Of a stretch of DNA of 64,000 nucleotides, positions 28,645 through 43,883 are shown piece by piece; the stretch's first letter is position 1, and the number at the start of each line of letters is the position of its first letter. The notes under the pieces were generated by a model. The model searched no databases. It worked only from the letters and a program-made list of their open reading frames with translations, and was not told where the DNA came from. A program made the position numbers and the translations under genes. This stretch comes from Rhodocyclaceae bacterium (GTDB taxonomy: Bacteria; Pseudomonadota; Gammaproteobacteria; Burkholderiales; Rhodocyclaceae): contig JALNXH010000003.1 of assembly GCA_023230455.1 (NCBI GenBank), positions 197,707-261,706 of the forward strand. The letters are read 5' to 3'.

Positions 28645-29531
28645 AAGTCAGATTCTGGGGTGTTCGCGGTTCGATTCCCTCGCCGGGGCCGCATACACAG
28701 CGCCGCGGAGGCAATACGACCTGCATTGAGGTACGCTCGGATGGCGGCGAACTGATCATCCTCGACGCCGGTACCGGAATTTTCCCTCTTGCCCAGTCGC
28801 TGTTGAAGGAACTGCCGGTCACCGCCAACATCTTCATCACCCACACCCACTGGGATCACATCCACGGCCTGCCGTTTTTCACGCCGTTTTTCATTCCAGG
28901 CAATACGGTACGTATCCATGGTGCTTACGATGTGGTCAGCAGTCAGGGCATCGAGCAGATCATGGAAGTGCAGATGCAGTACAGCTACTTTCCGATCCGC
29001 GAGGCCGAGTTGCGCGCCGGCATCGAGTACCGTACGCTCGATATCGGCGAACGAGTCGAGATCGGCGATGCGACGGTCTCGGCCACCCTGCTCAACCACC
29101 CGGTGATCGATTTCGGCTACCGCATCGACTGCGGCGGCAAGTCGGTATTCTTCACCGGCGACCACGAGCCTTGGTACAACATCTACGAACCCGGCGATGA
29201 GGGGTATACCGAGTACCAGGCGATGGTCGAGGAGAAGCAGCAGCAGATGGATGAGGCGGTACGCGGGGTCGATGTCTTGGTGATGGACTGCTCCTACACC
29301 GAGGCGGAATATCCGGCCAAGAAGGGCTGGGGGCATTCGACGTTCGATTATGCGATCGCTCTGGCGCGGCGCGTAGGTGCGAAACGGCTGGTGTGCACCC
29401 ACCATGAGCCGACGCGGGGCGACGACGAAGCGGAGCGTGTCTTCGCCGAAGCCCTTGCCCGTTGTTGCGTGGGCGTACCCGGCGATCCCGAAGTGCTGCT
29501 GTCCTACGAAGGGTTGCAGCTCGACGTCTGA
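28641..29531 (+). CDS. MBL-fold metal-dependent hydrolase
   Basis: A 296-residue metallo-beta-lactamase-fold protein. It begins with the family signature FWGVRGSIPSPGP, then LDAGTG and the zinc motif HTHWDHIHG (about residues 72-80). Later ligands are FTGDHEP and CTHHEP. Relatives include phosphodiesterase-like and RNase Z-like enzymes; the substrate is unknown. It is coupled to the HDOD gene and overlaps the convergent cyclase gene by 28 bp at the 3' ends. Confidence 0.85.
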   Translation: MKVRFWGVRGSIPSPGPHTQRRGGNTTCIEVRSDGGELIILDAGTGIFPLAQSLLKELPVTANIFITHTHWDHIHGLPFFTPFFIPGNTVRIHGAYDVVSSQGIEQIMEVQMQYSYFPIREAELRAGIEYRTLDIGERVEIGDATVSATLLNHPVIDFGYRIDCGGKSVFFTGDHEPWYNIYEPGDEGYTEYQAMVEEKQQQMDEAVRGVDVLVMDCSYTEAEYPAKKGWGHSTFDYAIALARRVGAKRLVCTHHEPTRGDDEAERVFAEALARCCVGVPGDPEVLLSYEGLQLDV

Positions 29532-30685
29532 TCGTCGCTGACTATGCGGTTTCTCCCGCCCTGTTTGGCTTGGTACATCCGGCTGTCAGCGCGTTCCACG
29601 AGGGTGGGCCAGTCGGCCGCTCCGCTAGCTATCCGCTCCGCTACCCCGATACTGGCGGTCAATGGCGAACCGTCCGGTCGCTGGCCGAATCCCGACTGAT
29701 GGAGTCTGTTGAGTGCTATGCAGGCATCGGATTGGGAGGTGTTCGGTAGCATCAGCAGGAACTCCTCGCCGCCCCAGCGGATCAGCATGTCGCTATCTCG
29801 CGTATGGCTTTGCATGGCTCCCGATATCTGGCGGATAACCTCGTCGCCGACCTCATGCCCATAGGTGTCGTTGACTGCCTTGAAATGGTCGATGTCAATG
29901 AAGGCTACGGCCAACGGGGTGTTGGTGCGGGCAGAGATGCTGAACTGTAGTTCCAATACTTCTTCGCCGCTGTGGCGCGAGAAACAGCCGGTCATGGTGT
30001 CGCGAATAGCTTCCCGTACCAATACGATCATGAAGGCGAGTTGGGACAATCCGGCCAGGGCGGATACGGCAGCAATCAATAGCAACAGCCAGAACGAGGC
30101 GATCCAGCTTGGCCAATCCAGCACCGGCAAACGTAGGATTCCGGCGCAGATCTGCGCCAGCAGCATCGGTGCGGCAAAAGCCACGCTTTCAGCCATGGTC
30201 AGCGGAAAAATCGAGAGCCCTGCCAACATGACAAACGGCAGGTAGGCATAGCCTACGGAAAAGGCTTCGGCCAACCCGTGGAGCTGGAATCGTGCCATGT
30301 GCAGATAGGTGAACAGGAAAAAAGCCGTCGGTACCGCAAGCAACAAGGTCAGGGTGCGGTAAGCGTCGAACAGGGTATTGCTGCGATGCGGGCGCAGCAT
30401 GATGGCGACAAAGGCGAGCGTCGCCAATACCCGGGCGATGGCGAGGCCCTCCCAGATTTCGCGCGGAAAGGCCCAGATGTCAAGGGCGATCCAGAGCGGC
30501 GTCAGCACGGCGAAAAGACCCGCAATCAGCCGCACCCGCGAAATGATGATGGCGATGCGGCGGGTTTCCAGCAAAGAGAGGTGGTTCTTTGGTCGGAGCA
30601 GCCATGAGGCTTCCCGGCTGTCCATTTCCACCAGGATGAGGGACCAGGCCTGGTGCCAGAGTCTGGAGAAGCTAAAAGTTTGCAT
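29504..30685 (-). CDS. membrane-bound diguanylate cyclase
   Basis: A 393-residue protein with about six membrane helices (residues 45-225) and a C-terminal GGDEF domain (about 230-385). The active loop is IRWGGEEFLLMLP (GGEEF, active form) and RDSD five residues upstream is an I-site. It ends inside the 3' end of the convergent MBL gene. Its sensor region is MASE-like in outline but was not assigned. Confidence 0.9.
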   Translation of the reverse strand: MQTFSFSRLWHQAWSLILVEMDSREASWLLRPKNHLSLLETRRIAIIISRVRLIAGLFAVLTPLWIALDIWAFPREIWEGLAIARVLATLAFVAIMLRPHRSNTLFDAYRTLTLLLAVPTAFFLFTYLHMARFQLHGLAEAFSVGYAYLPFVMLAGLSIFPLTMAESVAFAAPMLLAQICAGILRLPVLDWPSWIASFWLLLLIAAVSALAGLSQLAFMIVLVREAIRDTMTGCFSRHSGEEVLELQFSISARTNTPLAVAFIDIDHFKAVNDTYGHEVGDEVIRQISGAMQSHTRDSDMLIRWGGEEFLLMLPNTSQSDACIALNRLHQSGFGQRPDGSPLTASIGVAERIASGAADWPTLVERADSRMYQAKQGGRNRIVSDDQTSSCNPS

Positions 30686-30824
30686 TGCGGGAGGACGCTT
30701 TCGGTTCAGTGGCGCACCTTGTTCTTAAGCAGCAGGGGGCGCGGCCGGGATGGGGGCAGCGGATCAGGACCGCATTCTGCGTCAGGGCGGAGAGATTGTC
30801 ACTTTCCTATGGTTAAATCCGGCC

Positions 30825-31718
30825 ATGGTTTCCGAATTGCAGACCGATATCCGTTGTGCCGCGCTGGTCGGCAAGTTTCGCAGCCCGGAAGTGGTTGAAT
30901 CGCTGCGCCTGCTCGCCGATTTTTTTCGCCAGCGCGGCATCGCCGTGCTGATGGACGAGGAGAGCGCGCATTTTGCTGCCGAGGGAGCCATAGTCGGTGC
31001 GTCCTATCGCGACATAGGGGCAAAGGCTGATGTCGCGATCGTCGTCGGCGGCGACGGCACTCTACTGAATGCCGCACGGCAACTCGCGGCGTATGCGGTT
31101 CCCTTGGTCGGGGTGAATCAGGGGCGGCTGGGCTTTATGACCGACGTTTCGCGCGAAAGCATGCTGGCCAGCATGGAGGATCTGCTGGCCGGACGCTTTA
31201 GTCGCGAGGAGCGTTTCCTTTTGCAGGCACGCATCCAGCGCGACGGCGTCTGGGTGACGCCCAATTTTGCGCTCAACGATATTGTGCTTTCCAAGGCCAA
31301 CGCCGGGCGGATGATCGAATTCGAGCTAAGCATCGACGGCGAGTTCATCTATGTGCTGCGTGCGGACGGCATGATCGTGGCAACGCCCACCGGTTCCACC
31401 GCCTACGCACTTTCGGCCAACGGCCCGGTGCTGCATCCGTCGGTGGCGGGCATTGCCATTGTGCCGCTATGCCCGCACGGGCTGTCGTATCGGCCGATTA
31501 CCGTGAGCGCGGCGAGCACCATCGAACTGGCGCTGGTGGCACCCCACGACGGACTGCTCTATCTGGACGGACAGGATCGTTTCGACGTCGGTGCCGGCGA
31601 TCGCATCGTGATCCGCCATGCCGAGCGCAACATCGTCTTCCTGCATCCTCCGGGCTACAGCTATTTCGCCATGCTGCGCGAAAAGTTGCACTGGAGCGCC
31701 ACCCCCAAGCGGGCCTGA
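30825..31718 (+). CDS. nadK: NAD kinase
   Basis: A 297-residue ATP-NAD kinase. [13 protein letters not shown] is the nucleotide-binding GGDGT motif; [19 protein letters not shown] and [21 protein letters not shown] are diagnostic. The ATG at 30825 fits the usual N-terminus; an in-frame start 25 codons upstream is less likely. recN follows after 7 bp, a common nadK-recN pair in proteobacteria. Confidence 0.95.
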   Translation: MVSELQTDIRCAALVGKFRSPEVVESLRLLADFFRQRGIAVLMDEESAHFAAEGAIVGASYRDIGAKADVAIVVGGDGTLLNAARQLAAYAVPLVGVNQGRLGFMTDVSRESMLASMEDLLAGRFSREERFLLQARIQRDGVWVTPNFALNDIVLSKANAGRMIEFELSIDGEFIYVLRADGMIVATPTGSTAYALSANGPVLHPSVAGIAIVPLCPHGLSYRPITVSAASTIELALVAPHDGLLYLDGQDRFDVGAGDRIVIRHAERNIVFLHPPGYSYFAMLREKLHWSATPKRA

Positions 31719-31725
31719 TTGCCCG

Positions 31726-33384
31726 ATGTTACGCCGCCTGCTGATCCGCGATTTCGTTATTGTCGATAGCCTTGAACTGGTGTTCGAGGCTGGGTTCGTC
31801 GCACTGACCGGCGAGACCGGAGCGGGCAAGTCGATTCTGGTGGATGCCCTGTCGCTGGCCCTCGGCGAACGCGCCGATGGTGGAGTCGTGCGCGTCGGCC
31901 GAGAGCGGGCGGAGATTTCGGCGGAATTCGACCTCGAACCGTCCAGCCCGGTGTTGGCCTGGCTGGCGGAAAACGATTTTGATGCCGACGGCGGCGTTTG
32001 CCTGTTGCGCCGGGTGATTGAAGCTGGCGGCCGCTCCCGCGCCTACGTCAACGGTGCGGCCGCCACGCTGGCGCAGCTTAAAACCGTGGCCGACGGACTT
32101 GCCGATATCCATGGCCAGCATGCTCACCACTCCCTGTTGCGTGGCGATGCGCAGCGCCAGCTGCTCGACGGCCATGCCGGACTTGAGCCGCTGGTCGAGG
32201 AGGTGGCTGCGGCCTACGCTGCCTGGCAGCGCTTGAGGCGGGCCAGGGAGGAGGCCGAGCGCGACGCGGAAGCCGGTGCCCGCGAGCGCGAATTGCTCGA
32301 ATGGCAAGTGAATGAATTGGAAACCCTCGACTTCACGGATGATCGTTGGGAGGAGGAAAACCGCGAACACCGACGGCTCAGCTACGCCGCCAGCCTGATC
32401 GAAGGCGCCGCCGCCGTGGTCGAAATGCTCGATGAAGGCGAGATGGCGGCGACCGCGGCCATCGATCGGGTGTTATCCAAGCTGCGCGATATGGCGGAAG
32501 TGGACCCGACGCTGGCCGAGCCGACGGCCTTGATCGAAGGCGCGCGCATTCAACTCGCTGAGGCGGCCCATGCGCTGGCGCGCTACCGCGAGCGTCTCGA
32601 CCTCGACCCCGGACGCTTGGAGGATTTGGAAACGCGGCTGGAAGCCGTGATGGCCATGGCGCGTAAGCACCGGGTGGCGCCGGACGACCTGACGGAATTG
32701 CAAGTGCGGCTTACCCGCCGTCTTGATGAATTGCGCTTGACTGCCGATCCGGCGGCGCTGGCCGAGCGCGAGGCCAGCGCACGGCGCAGTTTTGAAGGGC
32801 CGGCGAAGAAACTCTCGGCTGCGCGTGCCAAGGCGGCGGGGGCGCTGTCGAAGCAGATCAGCGAAGCGATGCAGCAGTTGGCCATGGTCGGCGGCCGCTT
32901 CGAGATCGCTTTGCTGTCGACCGAAGACGGGGCCGGCTATGGCCTGGAAACGGTCGAGTTTCGCGTTGCCGTGAATGCCGGGCAGCCTCTGCGACCGCTG
33001 GCCAAGGTGGCGTCCGGCGGCGAATTGTCGCGGATCGGGCTGGCGATTCAGGTGATCGCTAGCGAGGCGAGCGAGGTGCCGACGCTGATTTTCGATGAGG
33101 TCGATGTCGGTATCGGCGGCGGAGTGGCTGAGGTCGTTGGCCGGTTGTTGCGCCAGCTAGGCGGAACGCGCCAGGTGCTGTGCGTCACCCACCTTCCTCA
33201 GGTTGCCGCCCAGGCCCGCTGGCAGTGGTCAGTGGCAAAGGAAACCCAAGGCGGGCATACGCTCAGTCGCGTAACGGCGCTTGATGCAAACGGACGGGTG
33301 GAAGAAATTGCCCGGATGCTCGGTGGAGTGAAAATTACCGATACCACCCGCGACCACGCGCGAGAAATGCTCAGCCAAGCCTAA
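31726..33384 (+). CDS. recN: DNA repair protein RecN
   Basis: A 552-residue SMC-like ATPase in double-strand break repair. It begins MLRRLLIRDFVIVDSLEL with Walker A LTGETGAGKSILVDALSLALG. A coiled-coil middle (about 150-370) is followed by the signature KVASGGELSRIGLAIQV, Walker B LIFDEVDVGIGG and the conserved CVTHLPQVAA. Convergent with fur 20 bp downstream. No LexA box was searched computationally. Confidence 0.95.
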   Translation: MLRRLLIRDFVIVDSLELVFEAGFVALTGETGAGKSILVDALSLALGERADGGVVRVGRERAEISAEFDLEPSSPVLAWLAENDFDADGGVCLLRRVIEAGGRSRAYVNGAAATLAQLKTVADGLADIHGQHAHHSLLRGDAQRQLLDGHAGLEPLVEEVAAAYAAWQRLRRAREEAERDAEAGARERELLEWQVNELETLDFTDDRWEEENREHRRLSYAASLIEGAAAVVEMLDEGEMAATAAIDRVLSKLRDMAEVDPTLAEPTALIEGARIQLAEAAHALARYRERLDLDPGRLEDLETRLEAVMAMARKHRVAPDDLTELQVRLTRRLDELRLTADPAALAEREASARRSFEGPAKKLSAARAKAAGALSKQISEAMQQLAMVGGRFEIALLSTEDGAGYGLETVEFRVAVNAGQPLRPLAKVASGGELSRIGLAIQVIASEASEVPTLIFDEVDVGIGGGVAEVVGRLLRQLGGTRQVLCVTHLPQVAAQARWQWSVAKETQGGHTLSRVTALDANGRVEEIARMLGGVKITDTTRDHAREMLSQA

Positions 33385-33404
33385 ATCTGGCCCAGATCGG
33401 GCAG

Positions 33405-33926
33405 TTAGCGCCGCTTGCCGGCAGGCTTTTCGACTTCAGGGCAGGTTGGTGGGCATTCGCCATCCGCACCCAGATGGCGGCATTCGCTCTTCATCGGGCA
33501 GAGCTTTTGCCCTTCGCAACCCGGTTTGTTGCACTCGGCGTAGAGGTAGAGTGCGTGCTCCTTGACGGTAAACCCACGTTCCTCTGCAATTTCGATCTGG
33601 CGCCGCTCGATTCCCGGGTCGTAGAACTCTTCTACCTTGCCGCATTGCAGACAAACCAGGTGGTCGTGGTGGCGCCCCTCGTTGAGTTCGAACACCGCCT
33701 TGCCGGATTCGAAAAAATGCCGCTCGATCAGGCCGGCCTGTTCGAACTGGGTCAGCACCCGATAGACCGTAGCCAAGCCGATATCGATGCCTTCGGTTAG
33801 TAAATGGCGGTAGATATCCTCGGCGGTCATGTGGCGGGCTTCGGATTTCTGAAACAGCTCAAGAATCCGCAGCCGCGGATAGGTGGCTTTGAGGCCGGTG
33901 CTCTTGAGACTGGCGGATGTCGGCAT
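33405..33926 (-). CDS. fur: ferric uptake regulator with Cys-rich tail
   Basis: A 173-residue Fur protein, about 25 longer than E. coli Fur. The N-terminal winged helix has LKSTGLKATYPRLRILELF and GLATVYRVLTQFEQAGL; metal ligands lie in GRHHDHLVCLQCGKVEEF. After the usual domain end the protein continues with six more cysteines in about 31 residues (CNKPGC, LCPMKSEC, ECPPTC) and a basic tip. Divergent from bamE, a conserved gene pair in betaproteobacteria. Confidence 0.93.
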   Translation of the reverse strand: MPTSASLKSTGLKATYPRLRILELFQKSEARHMTAEDIYRHLLTEGIDIGLATVYRVLTQFEQAGLIERHFFESGKAVFELNEGRHHDHLVCLQCGKVEEFYDPGIERRQIEIAEERGFTVKEHALYLYAECNKPGCEGQKLCPMKSECRHLGADGECPPTCPEVEKPAGKRR

Positions 33927-34019
33927 GGGCGAGTGCAGGTGGTCGCGGGATCGGGAAGGGGCCTATGATATAGTTTTCCGCTATCCGGGAGAATCCTCCC
34001 GCTCCCATCGAGGTCTTGC

Positions 34020-34451
34020 GTGAAGCGAATTTCTCCAGTGCTGGCGCTGCTGCTGGCAGCATGTGCCGATTTTTCGGACGTGAAAGTGACCGACTACCTG
34101 ACGCCTTATCGAATCGACGTTCGTCAAGGCAACTACGTTACCCAGGAAATGGTGGGCCAATTGAAGCCCGGTCAGACCCGAGATCAGGTACGGTTCATCC
34201 TCGGTTCCCCGCTGATTACCGACAATTTCCACGCTGATCGGTGGGATTACGTCTATCGCTTCCAGTCAGGCACCGGCGAAGTGCGATCGCGCAAGCTGGC
34301 AGTGTTCTTCGCCGATGGCAAACTCACCCGGCTGGCGGGCGATGTGACCGGCGGCGATGGCGATAAGACCGATGCCGCCGCCGCCGCGACGGCGCCTCGT
34401 GTGGTCAGAATCGGCCCTGCGCCGGATGCGGTCAAACCTGCAACGAACTGA
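34020..34451 (+). CDS. bamE: outer-membrane assembly lipoprotein BamE
   Basis: A 143-residue lipoprotein of the BAM complex. The signal sequence ends in the lipobox LLAAC (Cys15). The SmpA/OmlA core follows: YRIDVRQGNYVTQEMVGQLKPGQTRDQVRFILGSPLI and WDYVYRFQ. The start is GTG at 34020. The last 30 residues are Ala-rich and low-complexity. It is divergent from fur and 9 bp before dapB. Confidence 0.94.
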   Translation: MKRISPVLALLLAACADFSDVKVTDYLTPYRIDVRQGNYVTQEMVGQLKPGQTRDQVRFILGSPLITDNFHADRWDYVYRFQSGTGEVRSRKLAVFFADGKLTRLAGDVTGGDGDKTDAAAAATAPRVVRIGPAPDAVKPATN

Positions 34452-35267
<816 letters not shown>

Positions 35268-35294
35268 TTTCCCGGACAGGGCTTCCTTCTGTCG

Positions 35295-35324
35295 TTGCTT
35301 TGGGAGGTGGGGTAACTGTATAAT
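35295..35324 (+). promoter_or_regulatory. probable sigma-70 promoter for carAB-greA
   Basis: TTGCTT (35295-35300), an 18-nt spacer and a perfect TATAAT (35319-35324) in the 147-bp gap between dapB and carA. The predicted leader is about 85 nt. No attenuator or pyrimidine-responsive structure was recognised in it. Confidence 0.5.
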
Positions 35325-35414
35325 TTCAAGGTTTGCCGAAGCAGGTAGGAGCCGCACATTCCGCTTTCGGTTTCCCCTCGCGCCGCTTGCGCCGACGATA
35401 ACAGGAGCCTCACC

Positions 35415-36552
35415 GTGTCTCAATTCCCGCCCGCCATTCTTGCACTTGCCGACGGGACGGTTTTTCGGGGCAAAGGCATTGGCGCTATCGGCTCCAGCGT
35501 CGGCGAGGTGGTGTTTAATACCTCGATGTCCGGCTACCAGGAAATTCTCACCGATCCTTCCTATTGCCGCCAGATCGTCACCCTGACCTATCCCCATATC
35601 GGCAACTACGGCGTCAACAAGGAGGATGCCGAGTCGGACAAGGTTTTTGCCGCTGGTCTCGTGATTCGCGACCTGCCGCTGCTGGCTTCGAACTTTCGCT
35701 CCGAGCGGACCCTCGATAGCTATCTCAAAGCGGAAAATGTAGCTGCCATTGCCGATATCGATACCCGCAAGCTGACTCGCATCCTACGCGAAACGGGAAC
35801 GCAGGCCGGCTGCATTGCAACCGGTAGCGGGCTAGACGAAGGTGCGGCCGTTGCTGCGGCCAGCGCTTTTCCAGGGTTGGCTGGAATGGATCTGGCCAAG
35901 GTGGTCAGCGCGACGGAGTCCTACGTCTGGACAGAGAGCGAATGGAGGCTGGGCAAAGGGTACGGGCGGCAGAATGCTCCCAAATATCACGTGGTGGCCT
36001 ACGATTTTGGCGTCAAGCGCAATATCCTGCGCATGCTGACCGAGCGAGGCTGCCGGCTGACTGTGGTGCCGGCTCAGACGTCAGCTAAGGATGCGCTGGC
36101 GCTGAATCCGGACGGGATTTTCCTCTCCAACGGCCCCGGCGATCCAGAGCCCTGCGATTACGCCATCGCTGCGATTCGCGAATTCCTTGATCGCAAGCTG
36201 CCCACCTTCGGCATCTGTCTCGGCCATCAACTGATGGGCCTCGCTGCCGGGGGTAAAACCCTGAAAATGAAGTTTGGCCATCATGGCGCCAATCATCCGG
36301 TCAAGGATATCGATAGCGGCCAGGTTCTGATTACCAGCCAGAATCACGGTTTCGCCGTCGATCCGGCCACCCTGCAGGGCAACGTGCGCACGACCCATGT
36401 CTCGCTATTCGACGGCAGCTTGCAAGGCTTGGCTTGGACCGACCGACCGGCTTTTTGCTTCCAGGGTCATCCTGAGGCGAGTCCCGGGCCGCACGACGTG
36501 TCGTACCTGTTCGACCGCTTCATCAAACTGATTGCCGACAATAAGGCGCCCC

Positions 36553-36560
<8 letters not shown>
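35415..36560 (+). CDS. carA: carbamoyl-phosphate synthase small subunit
   Basis: A 381-residue glutaminase subunit supplying ammonia for carbamoyl phosphate (arginine, pyrimidines). The N-terminal domain has [13 protein letters not shown] and [20 protein letters not shown]. The class I amidotransferase triad includes Cys in FGICLGHQ and His/Glu in [11 protein letters not shown]. The start is GTG at 35415. The 3' end overlaps carB by 8 bp. Confidence 0.96.
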
Positions 36561-39767
<3,207 letters not shown>

Positions 39768-39771
<4 letters not shown>

Positions 39772-40247
39772 GCGGCAAATTCCCCATCACGTTGCATGGC
39801 GCCGAATTGCTCAAGCAGGAGTTGCATCGCCTTAAGACGGTAGAGCGTCCGGGCGTCATCGCCGCCATCGCCGAGGCCCGCTCTCACGGCGACCTGTCGG
39901 AAAACGCCGAGTACGATGCGGCGAAGGAGCGGCAGGGGTTCATCGAGGGGCGCATCGCCGAGGTCGAAGGCAAACTGTCGAACGCCCAGATCATAGACCC
40001 CAAGTCGTTGGACGCCGACGGTCGCGTGGTTTTCGGTGCGACCGTGGAAATGGAAGACGTCGAGGGCGACAAGACCGTCACCTACCAGATCGTCGGCGAT
40101 GATGAAGCCGACCTGAAAGTGGGCAAAATCTCGCTCAATTCGCCAGTCGCACGCGCGTTGATTAGCAAGTACGCCGGCGACGTGGTGGAGGTGCATACGC
40201 CCGGCGGTGTACGCGAATACGAAATCCTCGATGTCCGCTACGAGTGA
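39768..40247 (+). CDS. greA: transcription elongation factor GreA
   Basis: A 159-residue factor that rescues backtracked RNA polymerase. The N-terminal coiled coil carries the acidic tip [20 protein letters not shown], and the C-terminal FKBP-like domain has [22 protein letters not shown]. It overlaps the carB stop (ATGA). The carB-greA linkage is common in betaproteobacteria. Confidence 0.96.
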
Positions 40248-40336
40248 TTAGAGCGGATACGGTGTGCCGCAATAATTGCGGCGATTGAAACGGACGCGGG
40301 GTACCGCTGCAATCGCCGCAAAGCATGGAGCCTGCC

Positions 40337-40801
40337 ATGAACAACACGTTCGCCGAAAGCCTCTACTCCGTTGCAGTTGCGCTTTGGGTCGGCGGCATGC
40401 TGGCCATCGGCTACGTTGCGGCGCCTGTGCTCTTCAACGGGCTGGCAGATCGTGGCACGGCCGGCAATCTGGCGGGGGCGATGTTCGCGGTAATGGCCTG
40501 GATCGGTTTGGCGTGCGGTGCCTATCTGTTGCTCTATCTGGCTGTCCGACGCGGCTTGCGTGCATTCAAGTCCGGGGTGTTCTGGATCGCGGCGGCGATG
40601 GTGGCACTGACGGCCGCCGGGCACTTCGGCATCCAGCCGATCCTGGCCCAGCTCAAGGCCGATGCCTTGCCGCGGCAGGTGATGGAAAGCGCGGTGCGCG
40701 ACCGCTTTGCCACTTGGCACGGAATTTCCAGCGGACTCTACCTGTTGCAGAGTTTGCTCGGGCTGTGGCTGGTAGTCTGGCAGGAGAGAGGAAAGCGGTA
40801 G
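40337..40801 (+). CDS. DUF4149 membrane protein
   Basis: A 154-residue protein with four predicted helices. YSVAVALWVGGMLAIGYVAAPVLF and FATWHGISSGLYLLQSLLGL match DUF4149 proteins, often found next to greA or yhbY in betaproteobacteria. GGAG precedes the ATG at 40337; another ATG lies 4 codons upstream. Function unknown. Confidence 0.82.
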   Translation: MNNTFAESLYSVAVALWVGGMLAIGYVAAPVLFNGLADRGTAGNLAGAMFAVMAWIGLACGAYLLLYLAVRRGLRAFKSGVFWIAAAMVALTAAGHFGIQPILAQLKADALPRQVMESAVRDRFATWHGISSGLYLLQSLLGLWLVVWQERGKR

Positions 40802-40830
40802 CGCGCCTATCCGCCCCGGGGGAGGGCGAA

Positions 40831-41214
40831 CTAGCGGGCGCTGCGCGTGCGCCGCTTTTCCAGCGCGGCGGCGGCCTGCTTCTTGGTCTTGGGCTTGGAG
40901 CCGCTGCGTCGGGTGGCGGGTTTCGCTGCCGTGTCCTCTGTAGCCGGTTTTTCCCGCCAAAGTATGAGGATGTTGCCGATGTGCTGCACCGGCGCGCAAT
41001 GGACGGCGGCGCAGATTTCGTCGAGCAGTGCGGCTCGGTCGTCGCGCTCGCTGCCGTGGAGCTTGACCTTGATCAGTTCATGGGCCTTCAGCGCCCGGTC
41101 GATTTCGGCCAGAACTGCAGGCGTCAGGCCCTGCTGGCCGAGACTGGCGACGGGATTTAAATGATGGGCAGCGGCGCGGAGCGCCTTGCGCTGTTCGGTA
41201 GTCAGTTGGATCAT
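40831..41214 (-). CDS. yhbY: YhbY-type CRM-domain RNA-binding protein
   Basis: A 127-residue protein: a CRM domain (about 1-90; QRKALRAAAHHLNPVASLGQQGLT, HELIKVKLHG, IGNILILWR) and a lysine/arginine-rich tail (KPATRRSGSKPKTKK). YhbY binds pre-50S ribosomes. It is divergent from rlmE, which methylates 23S rRNA; this pairing is conserved. Confidence 0.9.
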   Translation of the reverse strand: MIQLTTEQRKALRAAAHHLNPVASLGQQGLTPAVLAEIDRALKAHELIKVKLHGSERDDRAALLDEICAAVHCAPVQHIGNILILWREKPATEDTAAKPATRRSGSKPKTKKQAAAALEKRRTRSAR

Positions 41215-41249
41215 GGCGTGCATTTTCGCATTAAGTAGGGCACAAGTCA

Positions 41250-41879
41250 GTGACGATCAGAACCAAGCGTTCGAAAAAGAGCAGCCATTACATGAATCAG
41301 CATGTGCATGACCCCTACGTGCTGAAGGCCAAGGCCGAAGGCTGGCGCTCCCGCGCTGTGTTCAAGCTACAGGAAATCGACGAGAAGGACAAACTGCTGA
41401 AACCGGGCATGACCGTCGTCGACCTCGGCGCGGCGCCGGGCAGCTGGTGTGAGTACGCCGTCAAGCACATCCAGCCGGGCGGGCGATTGATCGCGCTCGA
41501 CCTGCTGCCGATGGAACCGATCCCCGGCGTAGTGTTCATACAGGGGGACTTTCGCGAAGAGGAAATCCTTCGCCAACTGGAAAACGCCCTCGATGGCCGC
41601 CCGGTCGACCTTGTTTTATCCGACATGGCCCCCAACTTAACCGGTATCGCAATGACCGACCAGGCGCGTATGGCGCATCTGATGGAATTGGCCCTCGACT
41701 TCGCCACCCGCCACCTGAAGGTCGGCGGCGATCTGCTGGTCAAGGTTTTCCATGGCAGCGGCTTCATCGAAGTGCGCAAGGCGATGCAACAGGCTTTCGC
41801 GGATCTGTCGGTCCGCAAACCGGCGGCTTCCCGCGACCGCAGCGCCGAAACCTATCTTCTGGCGCGGCGGCGCGTTTGA
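41250..41879 (+). CDS. rlmE: 23S rRNA (uridine-2'-O) methyltransferase RlmE
   Basis: A 209-residue SAM-dependent enzyme modifying U2552. RSRAVFKLQEIDEKD supplies the catalytic Lys; the SAM motif is VVDLGAAPGSWCEYA; LSDMAPNLTG and LVKVFHGSGF complete the K-D-K set. The start is GTG at 41250. ftsH follows 70 bp later, the classical rlmE(ftsJ)-ftsH order. Confidence 0.95.
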   Translation: MTIRTKRSKKSSHYMNQHVHDPYVLKAKAEGWRSRAVFKLQEIDEKDKLLKPGMTVVDLGAAPGSWCEYAVKHIQPGGRLIALDLLPMEPIPGVVFIQGDFREEEILRQLENALDGRPVDLVLSDMAPNLTGIAMTDQARMAHLMELALDFATRHLKVGGDLLVKVFHGSGFIEVRKAMQQAFADLSVRKPAASRDRSAETYLLARRRV

Positions 41880-41949
41880 TTGCCGGCGCGGTGAAACAAC
41901 CCTACAATGATCCAATCCATGTCCCTGTCGGGAAAAGCGAGGCACGACC

Positions 41950-43830
<1,881 letters not shown>

Positions 43831-43852
43831 TCTTCACATAACGATTCTCCAG

Positions 43853-43878
43853 GGGCCGCCGCAAGCGGCCCTTTTCTT
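43853..43878 (+). terminator. rho-independent terminator after ftsH
   Basis: A 7-bp GC stem GGGCCGC/GCGGCCC with loop CGCAA followed by TTTTCTTCT. It ends only 6 bp before the folP ATG, so folP may depend on read-through or on a promoter within ftsH. Confidence 0.75.
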
Positions 43879-43883
43879 CTGCG

